Assembly (NCBI GenBank): GCA_024640565.1
Contig: JAHEET010000001.1
Span: 413,763-477,762 of the forward strand
Direction of reading: 5' to 3'
DNA: 64,000 bases
Origin: Flavobacteriaceae bacterium
GTDB taxonomy: Bacteria > Bacteroidota > Bacteroidia > Flavobacteriales > Flavobacteriaceae
The notes beneath the pieces are model-generated. The model saw nothing but the letters and a program-made list of their open reading frames with translations. It was not told where the DNA came from and searched no databases. Of this stretch, positions 45,920 through 54,794 are shown piece after piece. A program made the position numbers and the translations under genes. How positions within the stretch are numbered: position 1 is the first letter of the stretch; the number at the start of each line of letters is the position of its first letter.

Positions 45920-46918
45920 TTGAAAACAGCAATAGTCATATTAAATTGGAATGGTGAAAAACTCTTAGAACAGTTCTTACCATCGATGGTAAATTTCAGC
46001 GCAAATGAAGCTGCAATTTATGTTGCTGACAATGCATCTACAGATGCATCAATAGCCTTTGTGAAAGAATTTTTTCCATCGGTAAATATTGTTGAGAATG
46101 TTGTAAACGGAGGGTATGCAAAAGGATATAACGATGCTCTTCAATTCATTGAAGCAGATATTTATTGCCTTATAAATTCAGATGTCGCTGTGACCAAAAA
46201 TTGGTTACCGCCTATTTTAGAAGTTTTTAAAAAAGAAAAAAACACCGCGATTATTCAACCCAAAATCTTAGATTTTAAAGAGCAAACCAAATTTGAATAT
46301 GCGGGAGCAGGTGGTGGCTTTATTGATTTGTATGGCTACCCATATTGCCGAGGACGGTTATTTAATCATCTAGAAGTAGATGCCCATCAGTTTAATGATG
46401 TTGCTGATATTTTTTGGGCTTCTGGGGCTTGTTTTTTTATTCGTGCAGAGGTGTACCATCAATTAAATGGTTTTGATGAAGATTATTTTGCACATCAAGA
46501 AGAAATAGATCTTTGTTGGAGGACACAAAATATTGGCCTTGATGTTAGATATGTAGGTACGGCTACTGTTTATCATGTTGGTGGTGCTACATTACAAGAA
46601 ACAAACCCTCACAAAACCTATTTAAATTTCAGAAATAGCCTTTTAAACATCGTAAAAAACGTTCCTAAAAAATGGTTTTTGTTCGTCGTATTTTCACGTT
46701 TGATTTTAGATGGAATTGCTGGTTTGAAATTTTTACTTGAATTCAAACCGATTCATACATTTGCCATATTGAAAGCACATTTTAGTTTTTATAAAAATTT
46801 CTTTAGATTTCTTAGAAAACGAAAGACGCTTCAAAAAAAAATGAACTATAATATCCACACGAGTATTGTGTGGCAGTATTTTATAATGAGGAGAAAAAAA
46901 TTTGCGGATCTAAAATAA
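45920..46918 (+). CDS. Family 2 glycosyltransferase
   Basis: This 332-residue GT-A-fold sugar transferase starts KTAIVILNWNGEKLLEQFL. DNASTDAS and the metal-binding region INSDVAVTKNW follow, then ASGACFFIRAEVY and DEDYFAHQEEIDLCWR, the rhamnosyltransferase-like acceptor loop. A hydrophobic C-terminal segment ends in a basic tail. It probably acts on cell-surface polysaccharide, but donor and acceptor are unknown. The start is TTG; no ATG is available upstream in frame. Confidence 0.88.
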   Translation: MKTAIVILNWNGEKLLEQFLPSMVNFSANEAAIYVADNASTDASIAFVKEFFPSVNIVENVVNGGYAKGYNDALQFIEADIYCLINSDVAVTKNWLPPILEVFKKEKNTAIIQPKILDFKEQTKFEYAGAGGGFIDLYGYPYCRGRLFNHLEVDAHQFNDVADIFWASGACFFIRAEVYHQLNGFDEDYFAHQEEIDLCWRTQNIGLDVRYVGTATVYHVGGATLQETNPHKTYLNFRNSLLNIVKNVPKKWFLFVVFSRLILDGIAGLKFLLEFKPIHTFAILKAHFSFYKNFFRFLRKRKTLQKKMNYNIHTSIVWQYFIMRRKKFADLK

Positions 46919-46949
46919 AAGAAGTCGTTTTAATACGCCTTGCTTAAAA

Positions 46950-47570
46950 TTACAAAACTTCTAAGCTTCCTTTTCCTTCTCTAATAACAGTGGGCTCATC
47001 TGTAGTTAAATCTATAATTGTAGACGCAAGGTTGCCTCCATACCCACCATCAATTACAACATCTACAAGGTGCTGCCATTTCTCAAAGATCAATTCAGGA
47101 TCAGTGGTATACTCTAGAATATCGTCTTCATCTTTGATAGAGGTGGTAATAATTGGATTGCCCAGTGCTGCAACCAGTGTTCTAATAATCGAATTATCTG
47201 GAATTCGAATTCCCACTGTTTTTTTCTTTTTAAATGCTTTTGGTAAATACTGACTTCCAGGTAGTATAAAAGTATAAGGCCCAGGCAGCGCTCTTTTCAA
47301 CAATTTAAATGTAACCGAATCTATTTGTTTTACATAATCTGACAAATGGCTTAAACTATTACACACAAAAGAAAAATTAGATTTTTCAATCTTAGTTCCT
47401 TTGATTTTTGCAATTTTTTCGATGGCCTTTGTTTTGGTAATATCACATCCTAGACCATAGACCGTATCGGTTGGATAAATGACCAACCCTCCACTTTGTA
47501 AAATTTTGACAACTTTATCAATCTCTTTTGGGTTGGGGTTTTCGTCATATATTTTTATTAACTCAGCCAT
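46950..47570 (-). CDS. Sua5/YciO/YrdC-family protein (threonylcarbamoyl-AMP synthase-like)
   Basis: Proteins of this family make threonylcarbamoyl-AMP for the t6A37 modification of tRNA. The 206-residue protein has the signature GGLVIYPTDTVYGLGCDI near residue 30, then KIKGTKIEKSNFSFVC and LPGPYTFILPGS. The conserved end DLTTDEPTVIREGKGSL is present. The KxR-type (YciO-like) and SxN-type motifs place it nearest YciO, whose role is less certain than that of TsaC. It stands alone before a minus-strand terminator. Confidence 0.9.
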   Translation of the reverse strand: MAELIKIYDENPNPKEIDKVVKILQSGGLVIYPTDTVYGLGCDITKTKAIEKIAKIKGTKIEKSNFSFVCNSLSHLSDYVKQIDSVTFKLLKRALPGPYTFILPGSQYLPKAFKKKKTVGIRIPDNSIIRTLVAALGNPIITTSIKDEDDILEYTTDPELIFEKWQHLVDVVIDGGYGGNLASTIIDLTTDEPTVIREGKGSLEVL

Positions 47571-47611
47571 GAGGTAAAAATAATACTAAATTTTAGATAA
47601 TGAATAGCACT

Positions 47612-47648
47612 AAAAAAAACCTGATCGTAATTTCAATCAGGTTTTTTT
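47612..47648 (-). terminator. Rho-independent terminator of the two-component operon
   Basis: A hairpin (AAAACCTGAT with ATCAGGTTTT) is flanked by A runs on the left and T runs on the right. It follows the end of the response-regulator gene on the minus strand. Confidence 0.8.
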
Positions 47649-47677
47649 GTAGAGGACGTATTGTATCTAGCGTTATT

Positions 47678-48379
47678 TTAGGATTTTTCTAGCAATCTAA
47701 AGCCTTCTCCGTGAATATTTAAAATTTCAACATGCTCGTCAGCTTTTAAATATTTACGCAATTTTGCAATATAAACATCCATACTTCTTGATGTAAAGTA
47801 ATTATCATCTCTCCAAATTTTGGTCAAAGCCAATTCTCTTGGCATTAAATCATTTTTATGAATGGCCAACATTCTTAACAATTTACTTTCTTTTGGTGAT
47901 AGTTTTTGGGGTTCTCCTTTTTCACCAATTGACAAATGACGCAGTTTAGAGTTAAAAGAAAATTTTCCAATAACAAATTCATATTGTTCGGAATCAGACG
48001 ACTTGTCCGAATCTTTTCTTTGTAAAATTGCTTTAATTTTATACAATAATACTTCAGAATCAAAGGGTTTGTTTAAATAATCATCGGCACCAACAGAATA
48101 GCCTTTTAAAACATCTTCTTTTAATGTTTTAGCTGTTAAGAAAATAATTGGCACTTCCTTATCCGTGGCACGAATGTCTTGAGCTAAAGAGAAACCATCT
48201 TTTCGCGGCATCATTACATCTAAAATACACAAGTCATATGAATTGTTTTTAAACATAATCAAACCTTCTATTCCATCTTTTGCGTGCGTGACATGATAAT
48301 CATTTAAACCTAGATAATCTTTTAAAACGATTCCAAAATTGGGATCGTCTTCCACTAATAAAATTCTTTTACTTCCCAT
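47678..48379 (-). CDS. OmpR-family response regulator
   Basis: The receiver domain of this 233-residue protein has the acidic pocket (VEDDPN) and the phospho-acceptor Asp54 in CILDVMMP. The conserved Lys lies in YLNKPFDSEVLLYKI. Residues about 130-230 form a winged-helix DNA-binding domain (LSPKESKLLRMLA, then RSMDVYIAKLRKYLK). The histidine kinase gene is 14 bases upstream, so the pair forms an operon. It resembles the RprXY-type systems of Bacteroidota, but the regulon is unknown. Confidence 0.93.
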   Translation of the reverse strand: MGSKRILLVEDDPNFGIVLKDYLGLNDYHVTHAKDGIEGLIMFKNNSYDLCILDVMMPRKDGFSLAQDIRATDKEVPIIFLTAKTLKEDVLKGYSVGADDYLNKPFDSEVLLYKIKAILQRKDSDKSSDSEQYEFVIGKFSFNSKLRHLSIGEKGEPQKLSPKESKLLRMLAIHKNDLMPRELALTKIWRDDNYFTSRSMDVYIAKLRKYLKADEHVEILNIHGEGFRLLEKS

Positions 48380-48393
48380 GATTTTTATTTTTT

Positions 48394-49959
48394 TTAAATT
48401 ATTGGTAATTTCACTGTAAATATGCTTCCGACCCCTTTTTCGCTTTCAACAAAAACGGTCCCATGATGTTTTTCAACAATTTCTTTCACATACGCGAGTC
48501 CTAAACCGTGGCCTTTCACATTATGAATATTTCCACGTTCTTCTCTGTAGAATTTTTGAAAAATGTTTTTCTGAACACTCTTACTCATTCCGATTCCTTC
48601 ATCCTTTACACTAAAGATAAAGTATTTATTGGTGCTTTCAGAGTGCACTTCAATATTTGGAGGACCTTCAGAATATTTTATTGCATTTTCTAAAATATTA
48701 ACAACCACATTTGTTAAATGAAATTGATTGGCAACAATCTCTGATGTTAACGCTTTCAAATGAGTACTTAGTACTCCTTCCCGATCTTTAATAAGTAAAC
48801 TTACGTGCGTAATGGCATCTTCTATGATATCATGACCATCAATAATCTCTTTTTGAATTTCAAGTTGATCCTTTTGTAATCTAGAAATTCGCAAGACATT
48901 TTCTACTTGTGCATGCATCCGTTTGTTCTCATCACGAATCATTTGTACATAGCGTAAAACCTTATTGGAATCAGTAAGTATTTTAGGGTTTTTTATGGAA
49001 TCTAATGCGACATTAATTGTAGCAATTGGGGTTTTAAATTCGTGGGTCATGTTGTTGATGAAATCTGTTTTAATTGCGGAGATTTTTTTCTGTCTCAACA
49101 GTTGATAAAGCGAACTAGAAAAAGCAATAATTATGATAAATATAAAAAACAAGGACAGCAGTAAAACATTGGTAATGCCTGATAAAATAAGTTTGTTTTT
49201 TGTTGGAAAAGTTATGAAGAGCTTGTAGTAACCACCGGTCCCATTTTTCAAAAGTGGGTAGCCCTGATTTCCATTTGTATTTACCGTATAATAACCCGAT
49301 TTTAATGGAGTTGCTAAGCCATCATCATTATAAACTCCATACTTATAATCAATCGAAACATTTCTTTTAATTAACTCCTCTTTTAAGGTTTCATTCAGCT
49401 CACGATTGGAAATTCTTTCGGTTATTGGCAAACTGTCCCGAATCTCTTTTAAAGCGGAAATAATACTCCTTTTTTCTTCTTCTTTATTTCGAGAAGAGTA
49501 CGAGTATCGTTCTTCACTTTTAGCACCATATAAATCGCCTTCTTTTTGAATGGAAATGGTTCTGAAAAAATCTTTTTTGGTCGTAATTCTTTTGATTAAA
49601 ATGGAATCATTATCAAGAAAATAGGTTGGGATTTTAAAATTTTCTTCTAAAATTGTAGTTCCTATTGAAAAACGCTGCTTTCTGGTTTTATCATATTGCT
49701 GAATTAATATATTTTTCACCTTGGCTTTATCGGCCAATTCAATATCTTCCAAAAGGCTTTTGTGTCTTTGATACAATTTGTCATTTTCACTCGCTTTAAT
49801 TCGCTCCGCAGTGGCAACAAGTGCTTTAAACACATCTTTATTAAATTGAGCTTTCTTACTCTCTAAGGCATTGTCTATCCAATATACTTGAACAGCAATG
49901 ATACCAACAAGCGAAATACTCATCAGCAAAACGATTAAAACAAACATTTTCTTAGACAT
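48394..49959 (-). CDS. Two-component sensor histidine kinase
   Basis: Residues about 5-28 of this 521-residue membrane kinase form the first membrane helix. Residues 30-255 form a periplasmic sensor of about 225 residues with no recognised domain. Residues about 258-283 form the second helix. The DHp helix carries the phospho-accepting His306 in INNMTHEFKTPIA. HATPase motifs follow: the N box NILENAIKYS, GIGMS and GHGLGLAYVK. It is co-transcribed with the response regulator downstream. Confidence 0.93.
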   Translation of the reverse strand: MSKKMFVLIVLLMSISLVGIIAVQVYWIDNALESKKAQFNKDVFKALVATAERIKASENDKLYQRHKSLLEDIELADKAKVKNILIQQYDKTRKQRFSIGTTILEENFKIPTYFLDNDSILIKRITTKKDFFRTISIQKEGDLYGAKSEERYSYSSRNKEEEKRSIISALKEIRDSLPITERISNRELNETLKEELIKRNVSIDYKYGVYNDDGLATPLKSGYYTVNTNGNQGYPLLKNGTGGYYKLFITFPTKNKLILSGITNVLLLSLFFIFIIIIAFSSSLYQLLRQKKISAIKTDFINNMTHEFKTPIATINVALDSIKNPKILTDSNKVLRYVQMIRDENKRMHAQVENVLRISRLQKDQLEIQKEIIDGHDIIEDAITHVSLLIKDREGVLSTHLKALTSEIVANQFHLTNVVVNILENAIKYSEGPPNIEVHSESTNKYFIFSVKDEGIGMSKSVQKNIFQKFYREERGNIHNVKGHGLGLAYVKEIVEKHHGTVFVESEKGVGSIFTVKLPII

Positions 49960-50080
49960 AAATCAAATTTAGTTTAATAAAAATTGCCTGTTATTGTTTT
50001 TAACTATTATTAACAAAAAAAACATTTTTTTAAGAGTATTTTAAGAAAAAAGATGAAAATTCAAAAAAAATAAATTGTTT

Positions 50081-50659
50081 TTATGTTAAAAAATTATGAA
50101 TTCTATCAATTTCTTCCTGCAGGAAATGTAAGGAATTGTTCTGAATAACATAGTGCGATTGTAGCATCTTTTTTTCATCTGAAAATTGATTTTTCATTCG
50201 ATCTAAGACTGCCGTTCTCGTCGTTGCATCTCTTTTTATTATTCTAGAGATGCGCGCTTCTAGCGCTGCGCATACAGTAATAACACAGTCACAAAAATGA
50301 TCATTCTTTGTTTCAAATAAAATTGCATTCTCATACAATACATAAGCTTTGTCCTTATTATTATTGACAAAATTTTTGAAATGAATAGCTACTTCTGGAT
50401 GAACAATGGCATTGAGCAGTTGCAGTTTTTGCTTATCACTGAAAACAATTTTTGCCAGGAGTGAACGATTTAATTCTTGATCAATAAAGACTTCGTCACC
50501 AAAGGCATTGTGTAATTTTTCTCTGACAACAGGAGAACTAATCATTAATTTTTTAGCTTCAACGTCTGCAATATAAACGGCAACGTTTTTAAACTTTTTA
50601 AAACAATTCAACGCTGTCGTTTTACCACTTCCTATACCACCTGTGAGCCCAACTATCAT
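50081..50659 (-). CDS. coaE: Dephospho-CoA kinase
   Basis: CoaE phosphorylates dephospho-CoA to coenzyme A in the last step of CoA synthesis. The 192-residue protein has the P-loop GLTGGIGSGKTT (residues 4-15), then VYIADVEAKK and HPEVAIHFKNF in the substrate-binding region. It is full length. It follows the YbbR-like gene by one base and is probably co-transcribed with it. Confidence 0.95.
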   Translation of the reverse strand: MIVGLTGGIGSGKTTALNCFKKFKNVAVYIADVEAKKLMISSPVVREKLHNAFGDEVFIDQELNRSLLAKIVFSDKQKLQLLNAIVHPEVAIHFKNFVNNNKDKAYVLYENAILFETKNDHFCDCVITVCAALEARISRIIKRDATTRTAVLDRMKNQFSDEKKMLQSHYVIQNNSLHFLQEEIDRIHNFLT

Positions 50660-50660
50660 A

Positions 50661-51599
50661 TTATTTCTGAATTAAGAATTCTATTTTATTCGGAATAATT
50701 TTAACATTCTTAATAAAATTTGGTTTCGAAATAATTTTAGGGATCAAGTAGGACAAACCATTGATTTCTGAAACACGATAATCACAAACAACCGTGAAGT
50801 TGCTTTCTTTTACTTGATTAAATCTCGGTAAATCTACTTTAAAAAAAACGTTTACTTCTTTTGGAAATGTGTTAATATTTAAATTATCAGGAAGGTTTTT
50901 AACAGTAAAAGGAATCGAAAAACTACCTTCAGTAAATTTTTCTACAAACCCATTTACTAAGACATCACGTTTGTTAAAATGTACATTCTTGAGGTTTTCA
51001 GGAACTAAAAGGGGTACTTTTTTTGAAAAATTAACGCTTACATTCTCCAAAAGTAAAGGAGCAAAAGACAAGCTTTCTATGGCTTTTATTTGGTTATCAG
51101 GTCCAGTGACCAAAATGGTATCTGGTTTAATTTCTAAAGGCTTTAAAGCATCAAAACCAATACGATACTCAATTTTTAAATTGGAAATCACAGGCACTTT
51201 TTTTGAAACTAGGTTTCCAATATCTAAATAAATGGTGTCTTTTAAAAATGCCTCCAACAAAAGTCCAGAAACCAATTGTTTTTGGATGTGCATTTTTTGA
51301 TTGGATGCTAAAAAGAAATGTTTTTCTGCACCTTTTTTTGACAAATTATTCGTTTTCAACTGCACACGATGATTAAAAAAACGCGTCGCTAATAATTTAA
51401 ATCCTGTTCCTTTTGCAATGATTTCGATTTCTTCTTTTGGAGCTGCCTGTAGCAATTGATTTTGAGGAAGGGCTTCATAAGAAACATTTAAAGAAACCTG
51501 CGCCACATATTCTTTTGAAAGCGTTATAAGCAACCAAATAAGTAGAGACAATGTCAAAAAGACAAAAAAGGTTTTAGGGATGTTTTTTGTGAATTTCAA
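50661..51599 (-). CDS. YbbR-like (CdaR-type) membrane-anchored protein
   Basis: This 312-residue protein has an N-terminal membrane helix (TFFVFLTLSLLIWLLITLS). Beta-rich YbbR-type repeats lie on the outer face. Sequences such as PDTILVTGPDNQIKAIESL and VLVNGFVEKFTEG match the repeat core. In Firmicutes CdaR regulates the diadenylate cyclase CdaA. In Bacteroidota this gene is usually found with coaE and yajC, as here, and no cyclase is adjacent. Role unproven. Confidence 0.85.
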   Translation of the reverse strand: MKFTKNIPKTFFVFLTLSLLIWLLITLSKEYVAQVSLNVSYEALPQNQLLQAAPKEEIEIIAKGTGFKLLATRFFNHRVQLKTNNLSKKGAEKHFFLASNQKMHIQKQLVSGLLLEAFLKDTIYLDIGNLVSKKVPVISNLKIEYRIGFDALKPLEIKPDTILVTGPDNQIKAIESLSFAPLLLENVSVNFSKKVPLLVPENLKNVHFNKRDVLVNGFVEKFTEGSFSIPFTVKNLPDNLNINTFPKEVNVFFKVDLPRFNQVKESNFTVVCDYRVSEINGLSYLIPKIISKPNFIKNVKIIPNKIEFLIQK

Positions 51600-51640
51600 A
51601 AGAATTTATTTTAGATGCAATTTACACAAAAAGTGGGTAC

Positions 51641-51669
51641 AAAAAAAGTGAGCAAATTGCTCACTTTTG
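51641..51669 (-). terminator. Rho-independent terminator after yajC
   Basis: A nearly perfect inverted repeat (AAAAGTGAGCAA with TTGCTCACTTTT) is followed, on the minus strand, by seven T. It separates the nusB-DUF1573-yajC unit from the YbbR-like and coaE genes. Confidence 0.85.
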
Positions 51670-51686
51670 TAGGTTATAAAAAAGAA

Positions 51687-52007
51687 TTATTTTTTTTCTT
51701 TTGGCAAATACTTCTTACTCAATTCCATAGAAATAGCCGCGCGTTCAAATTTAATTTTTCCAGCTCCCGTTTCTATGGTTACGGTGTTATCTGCAGCATG
51801 TACATCTACAATCTTACCATGAATTCCACTAGAAGTAATCACTTTTGTTCCTTTTCCCATTTCTTGTTGAAAAGCTTTCTCTTTTTTCTGACGACTCATT
51901 TGCGGTCGAATCATAAAGAAATAAAGCACTAAAAGCATTGCCAAAAGAGGCAACATACTCATAAAACCACCAGCAGCATCTGCTTGTAAAAAAATCACTT
52001 GAAACAT
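51687..52007 (-). CDS. yajC: Preprotein translocase accessory subunit YajC
   Basis: This 106-residue single-span inner-membrane protein associates with SecDF. Residues about 15-37 form the membrane helix (MSMLPLLAMLLVLYFFMIRP). The cytosolic part has the conserved RPQMSRQKKEK, MGKGTKVITSSGIHGKI and the strand VTIETGAGKIKFERAAI. The length is normal. It starts 4 bases after the DUF1573 gene and is likely coupled to it. Confidence 0.95.
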   Translation of the reverse strand: MFQVIFLQADAAGGFMSMLPLLAMLLVLYFFMIRPQMSRQKKEKAFQQEMGKGTKVITSSGIHGKIVDVHAADNTVTIETGAGKIKFERAAISMELSKKYLPKEKK

Positions 52008-52011
52008 ATAT

Positions 52012-52476
52012 TTAGTTTTTAATAGTTGGTGTTACCATACCTGATAACTTTAAGACTTCTCTTCCCACGGCTGTATTCGTAGACAAAGTAATATTTTTTG
52101 ATTGTCTGTTTGGTTTTCCTTTTGTGTTAAATTTCACAGCAATGTCTGCCGTTTCACCAGGTTTGATTGCTTCTTTTGGCCAAACTGGAACGGTACAACC
52201 ACAAGATGCTTCTGCATTGGTAATAATCAAATCTGTTTTGCCAGAATTCGTTACCTTATAAACCGTTGAAACAATAGTTCCTTCAGTTACAGTTCCGAAA
52301 TCAAATTCCATTTTATCGAAGCTGATGCTAGCTGCTCCCTTATTTATTGCTGCATCTCTTTTCTTTGCATCTTCTAGATTCGTTACATCTATTTTTGATG
52401 CTGCTTTGGATTGATCACAAGAAGTAAAAACACTTATGGTGACTAACAAAGTAAATACAATTATTATTTTTTTCAT
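52012..52476 (-). CDS. DUF1573 lipoprotein
   Basis: This 154-residue envelope protein has the lipobox FTSC (Cys20). The mature part is an Ig-like beta domain of the DUF1573 type (FDFGTVTEGTIVSTVYKVTN). It carries the conserved ASCGCTVP (Cys92, Cys94), whose cysteine pair may bind metal or form a disulfide. Function is unknown despite wide conservation in Bacteroidota. It is placed between nusB and yajC, as in many flavobacteria. Confidence 0.9.
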   Translation of the reverse strand: MKKIIIVFTLLVTISVFTSCDQSKAASKIDVTNLEDAKKRDAAINKGAASISFDKMEFDFGTVTEGTIVSTVYKVTNSGKTDLIITNAEASCGCTVPVWPKEAIKPGETADIAVKFNTKGKPNRQSKNITLSTNTAVGREVLKLSGMVTPTIKN

Positions 52477-52517
52477 TTGGAGTTTGTTTTTTTTTGTAAA
52501 TTTAATAAAAAAGGAGA

Positions 52518-53456
52518 TTATAATAATCCTCTTCCTATTTTATTTATTTTATTTTGCTTTGTGTATTCTTTGGAAAGCTTGTCCAAAACGCCATTGATAA
52601 AGTAACTACTTTTTTCTGTAGAATAATCTTTGGCAATTTCTATAAACTCATTAATGGTAACTTTGGTCGGTATGGATGGGAAATTCAAGAACTCTGTGAT
52701 GGCCATTTTAATCAAAATCATATCAATGTCTGCAATTCGATCAGTTTCCCAATTTGGTGTCTGATCTGCTATGTCTTGATCGTAATCTTGATGTTTTAAA
52801 ACTGTTTTTCGAAACAAGTCTGAAACAAACTGTTTGTCATCATGGTCTTTATAGAGACTGTCTAAAACAAATATTTTTCCTTCCTTTTGTTTGGATAACG
52901 ATTTTACTATCCAGGTGTTTACAAAAGGAATATCATCTACCCAGGAAATCATTTTATCTTCAAAATAATCTGCTAACTTTTCATTTGGAGCAATGATTTC
53001 TTTAAAGAAGTCGATCACAAAACTTTTGTCTGCTTGGAAAGAAGTAGTTTCGGAGTTCAAATATGTTTTATAAAGGGAACTTTTTTGTAATTCGTCAAAT
53101 ACAATTTTAAGATACTCTGTATCCAAAGACCAGTGATCAATTTTATTCAATTCTACATAACCATCCAAACTCACGCTTTGTTCTAAAACACGGATGAGCT
53201 GATTATTGATAAATTTAGTATTGGGTTGTAGTTCTTCTTTTGTTGCGAGAATTTTCTTCTTTGATAATTCAATTTTTTTTGCTGCTAGTTTTTTAACTTC
53301 AACAATCAATTGGATATTTAAAACATACAAGTCAAACATTTTAAGAATGCTCTGTTTTAAAAATTTCTCTTCTTTAATGACGTCGTCATTTAAAGATTGT
53401 TGCATGGCATATACAGACTGCATTACTTTTACGCGAATATGTCTTCTGTTGATCAT
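52518..53456 (-). CDS. nusB: Transcription antitermination factor NusB (long Bacteroidota form)
   Basis: NusB joins NusE at boxA to help transcription of ribosomal RNA genes. This form is 312 residues, more than twice the E. coli protein. It has an N-terminal helical extension (INRRHIRVKVMQSVYAM) and the NusB fold in the last 120 residues (WETDRIADIDMILIKMAI, then KVTINEFIEIAKDYSTEKS). I chose ATG 53454-53456 (MINRRH); a longer frame to 53507 adds a non-conserved 17 residues. Confidence 0.93.
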   Translation of the reverse strand: MINRRHIRVKVMQSVYAMQQSLNDDVIKEEKFLKQSILKMFDLYVLNIQLIVEVKKLAAKKIELSKKKILATKEELQPNTKFINNQLIRVLEQSVSLDGYVELNKIDHWSLDTEYLKIVFDELQKSSLYKTYLNSETTSFQADKSFVIDFFKEIIAPNEKLADYFEDKMISWVDDIPFVNTWIVKSLSKQKEGKIFVLDSLYKDHDDKQFVSDLFRKTVLKHQDYDQDIADQTPNWETDRIADIDMILIKMAITEFLNFPSIPTKVTINEFIEIAKDYSTEKSSYFINGVLDKLSKEYTKQNKINKIGRGLL

Positions 53457-53535
53457 TGAAAGAACGTATTTAAAAAGCGGAATAGATTTATTTCTATCGC
53501 GCAGCAAAAGTAGTATTATTTATTTTTTTGTTCAA

Positions 53536-54634
53536 TCAATTTAATGCTTTTTTTGCATCCTGAATTCTTTGTTGTGCAATATGAAATGCGGCCTTATGAG
53601 TGGAAATATTTTCTTTTTTTGAAAGCTCAAAGATCGCAAGTGTCGTGTTGCAAATATTCGCTGTTTTATTTTTTATTTCTTCCTTGCCATATCCTGCTAG
53701 CTCTGCGTATACATTAATAATTCCTCCTGCATTAATTAAAAATTCAGGTGCATATGAAATCCCTTTTTCTTTCAACATGTGTCCGTGCTTTATTTCATCT
53801 GCCAGTTGATTATTGGCCGCACCTGCAATTACTTTCGCCCTTAATTGATGAATGGTATCATCATTTATTGTCGCCCCCAATGCACAAGGCGCATATATAT
53901 CAACAGCCAACCCATAAATATCTTTCCCTAAAACAATAGCTGCATTGTATTTTTTACTCAAAAGCGCTAAGCGTTCTTCATCAATATCATTAATAATGAC
54001 TTGTCCTCCTTCTTCAGCTAAGTGTTTTACTAATGATTCTCCTACATGACCAATGCCTTGAACTAATACTTTTTTACCCGCTAAACTTGCTGTCCCAAAT
54101 TGAAATTTAGCTGCTGCTTTCATTCCCATATACACACCATAAGTGGTAATTGGAGAGGGATTTCCAGCACCTCCTTTATTTTCTGAAATTCCAGTAACAT
54201 AAGGAGTAACTTCACGAACCAGATCCATGTCTCTGGTTTCCATACCCATATCTTCCGCAGTTATGTAACGCCCTCCTAAAGATTGAACAAACTCACCAAA
54301 TCGTCGCATTAAGGCATCATTTTTTTTGAATTTTAGCATCTCCGATAATCACAGCCTTTCCACCCCCTAAATCCAATCCTGTAATAGCAGCTTTATAGGT
54401 CATTCCACGTGACAATCGCAATACATCATTTAACGCATGCCATTCACTCTCATAAGCCTTCATTCTAGTCCCACCCAAAGCAGGTCCTAAAACTGTATTA
54501 TGAATACCTATAATTGCTTTTAAACCTGTATCTTCGTCGTTGCAAAAAACAAGTTGTTCATGACCATCAAACGATAACTGTCCAAAAACAGGATCGTTTT
54601 TTAATAATTCTGAAGCTACAATTTCTGATTTCAT
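53536..54634 (-). pseudogene. Leucine/valine dehydrogenase gene with a one-base frameshift in an A8 tract
   Basis: This NAD-dependent amino-acid dehydrogenase (Glu/Leu/Phe/Val family, about 365 residues) is split across two frames. The N-terminal part, from ATG 54632-54634, has [10 protein letters not shown] and the catalytic lysine in [10 protein letters not shown]. After GDAKIQKK the frame stops. The second frame resumes at [11 protein letters not shown] and carries AEDMGMETRDM, GAGNPSPITTYGV and the NAD site VQGIGHVGESL. The break falls in eight A's on the coding strand (54320-54327); seven A's would make one intact protein. It may be a real lesion, a slippage site, or a sequencing error. 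Confidence 0.85.
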
Positions 54635-54794
54635 TTTTTTATGTTTATTAATTAATTCATAAAACAATAGGTTTAAAAATAAGATATTAATAATTATTTA
54701 CAATAAATATACTTATAAATTACAAATAATACAAAAAATAGTCCTTGACATTGAAGTAGCAAATACCTCGATATTAAAAAATTTATCCAAAAAA

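Noticed and set aside
44349..46918. Restriction-modification or defence island around the HSDR_N gene
   Set aside because: Neighbours are holA and a glycosyltransferase, with no methylase, specificity or other defence gene and no mobile element.
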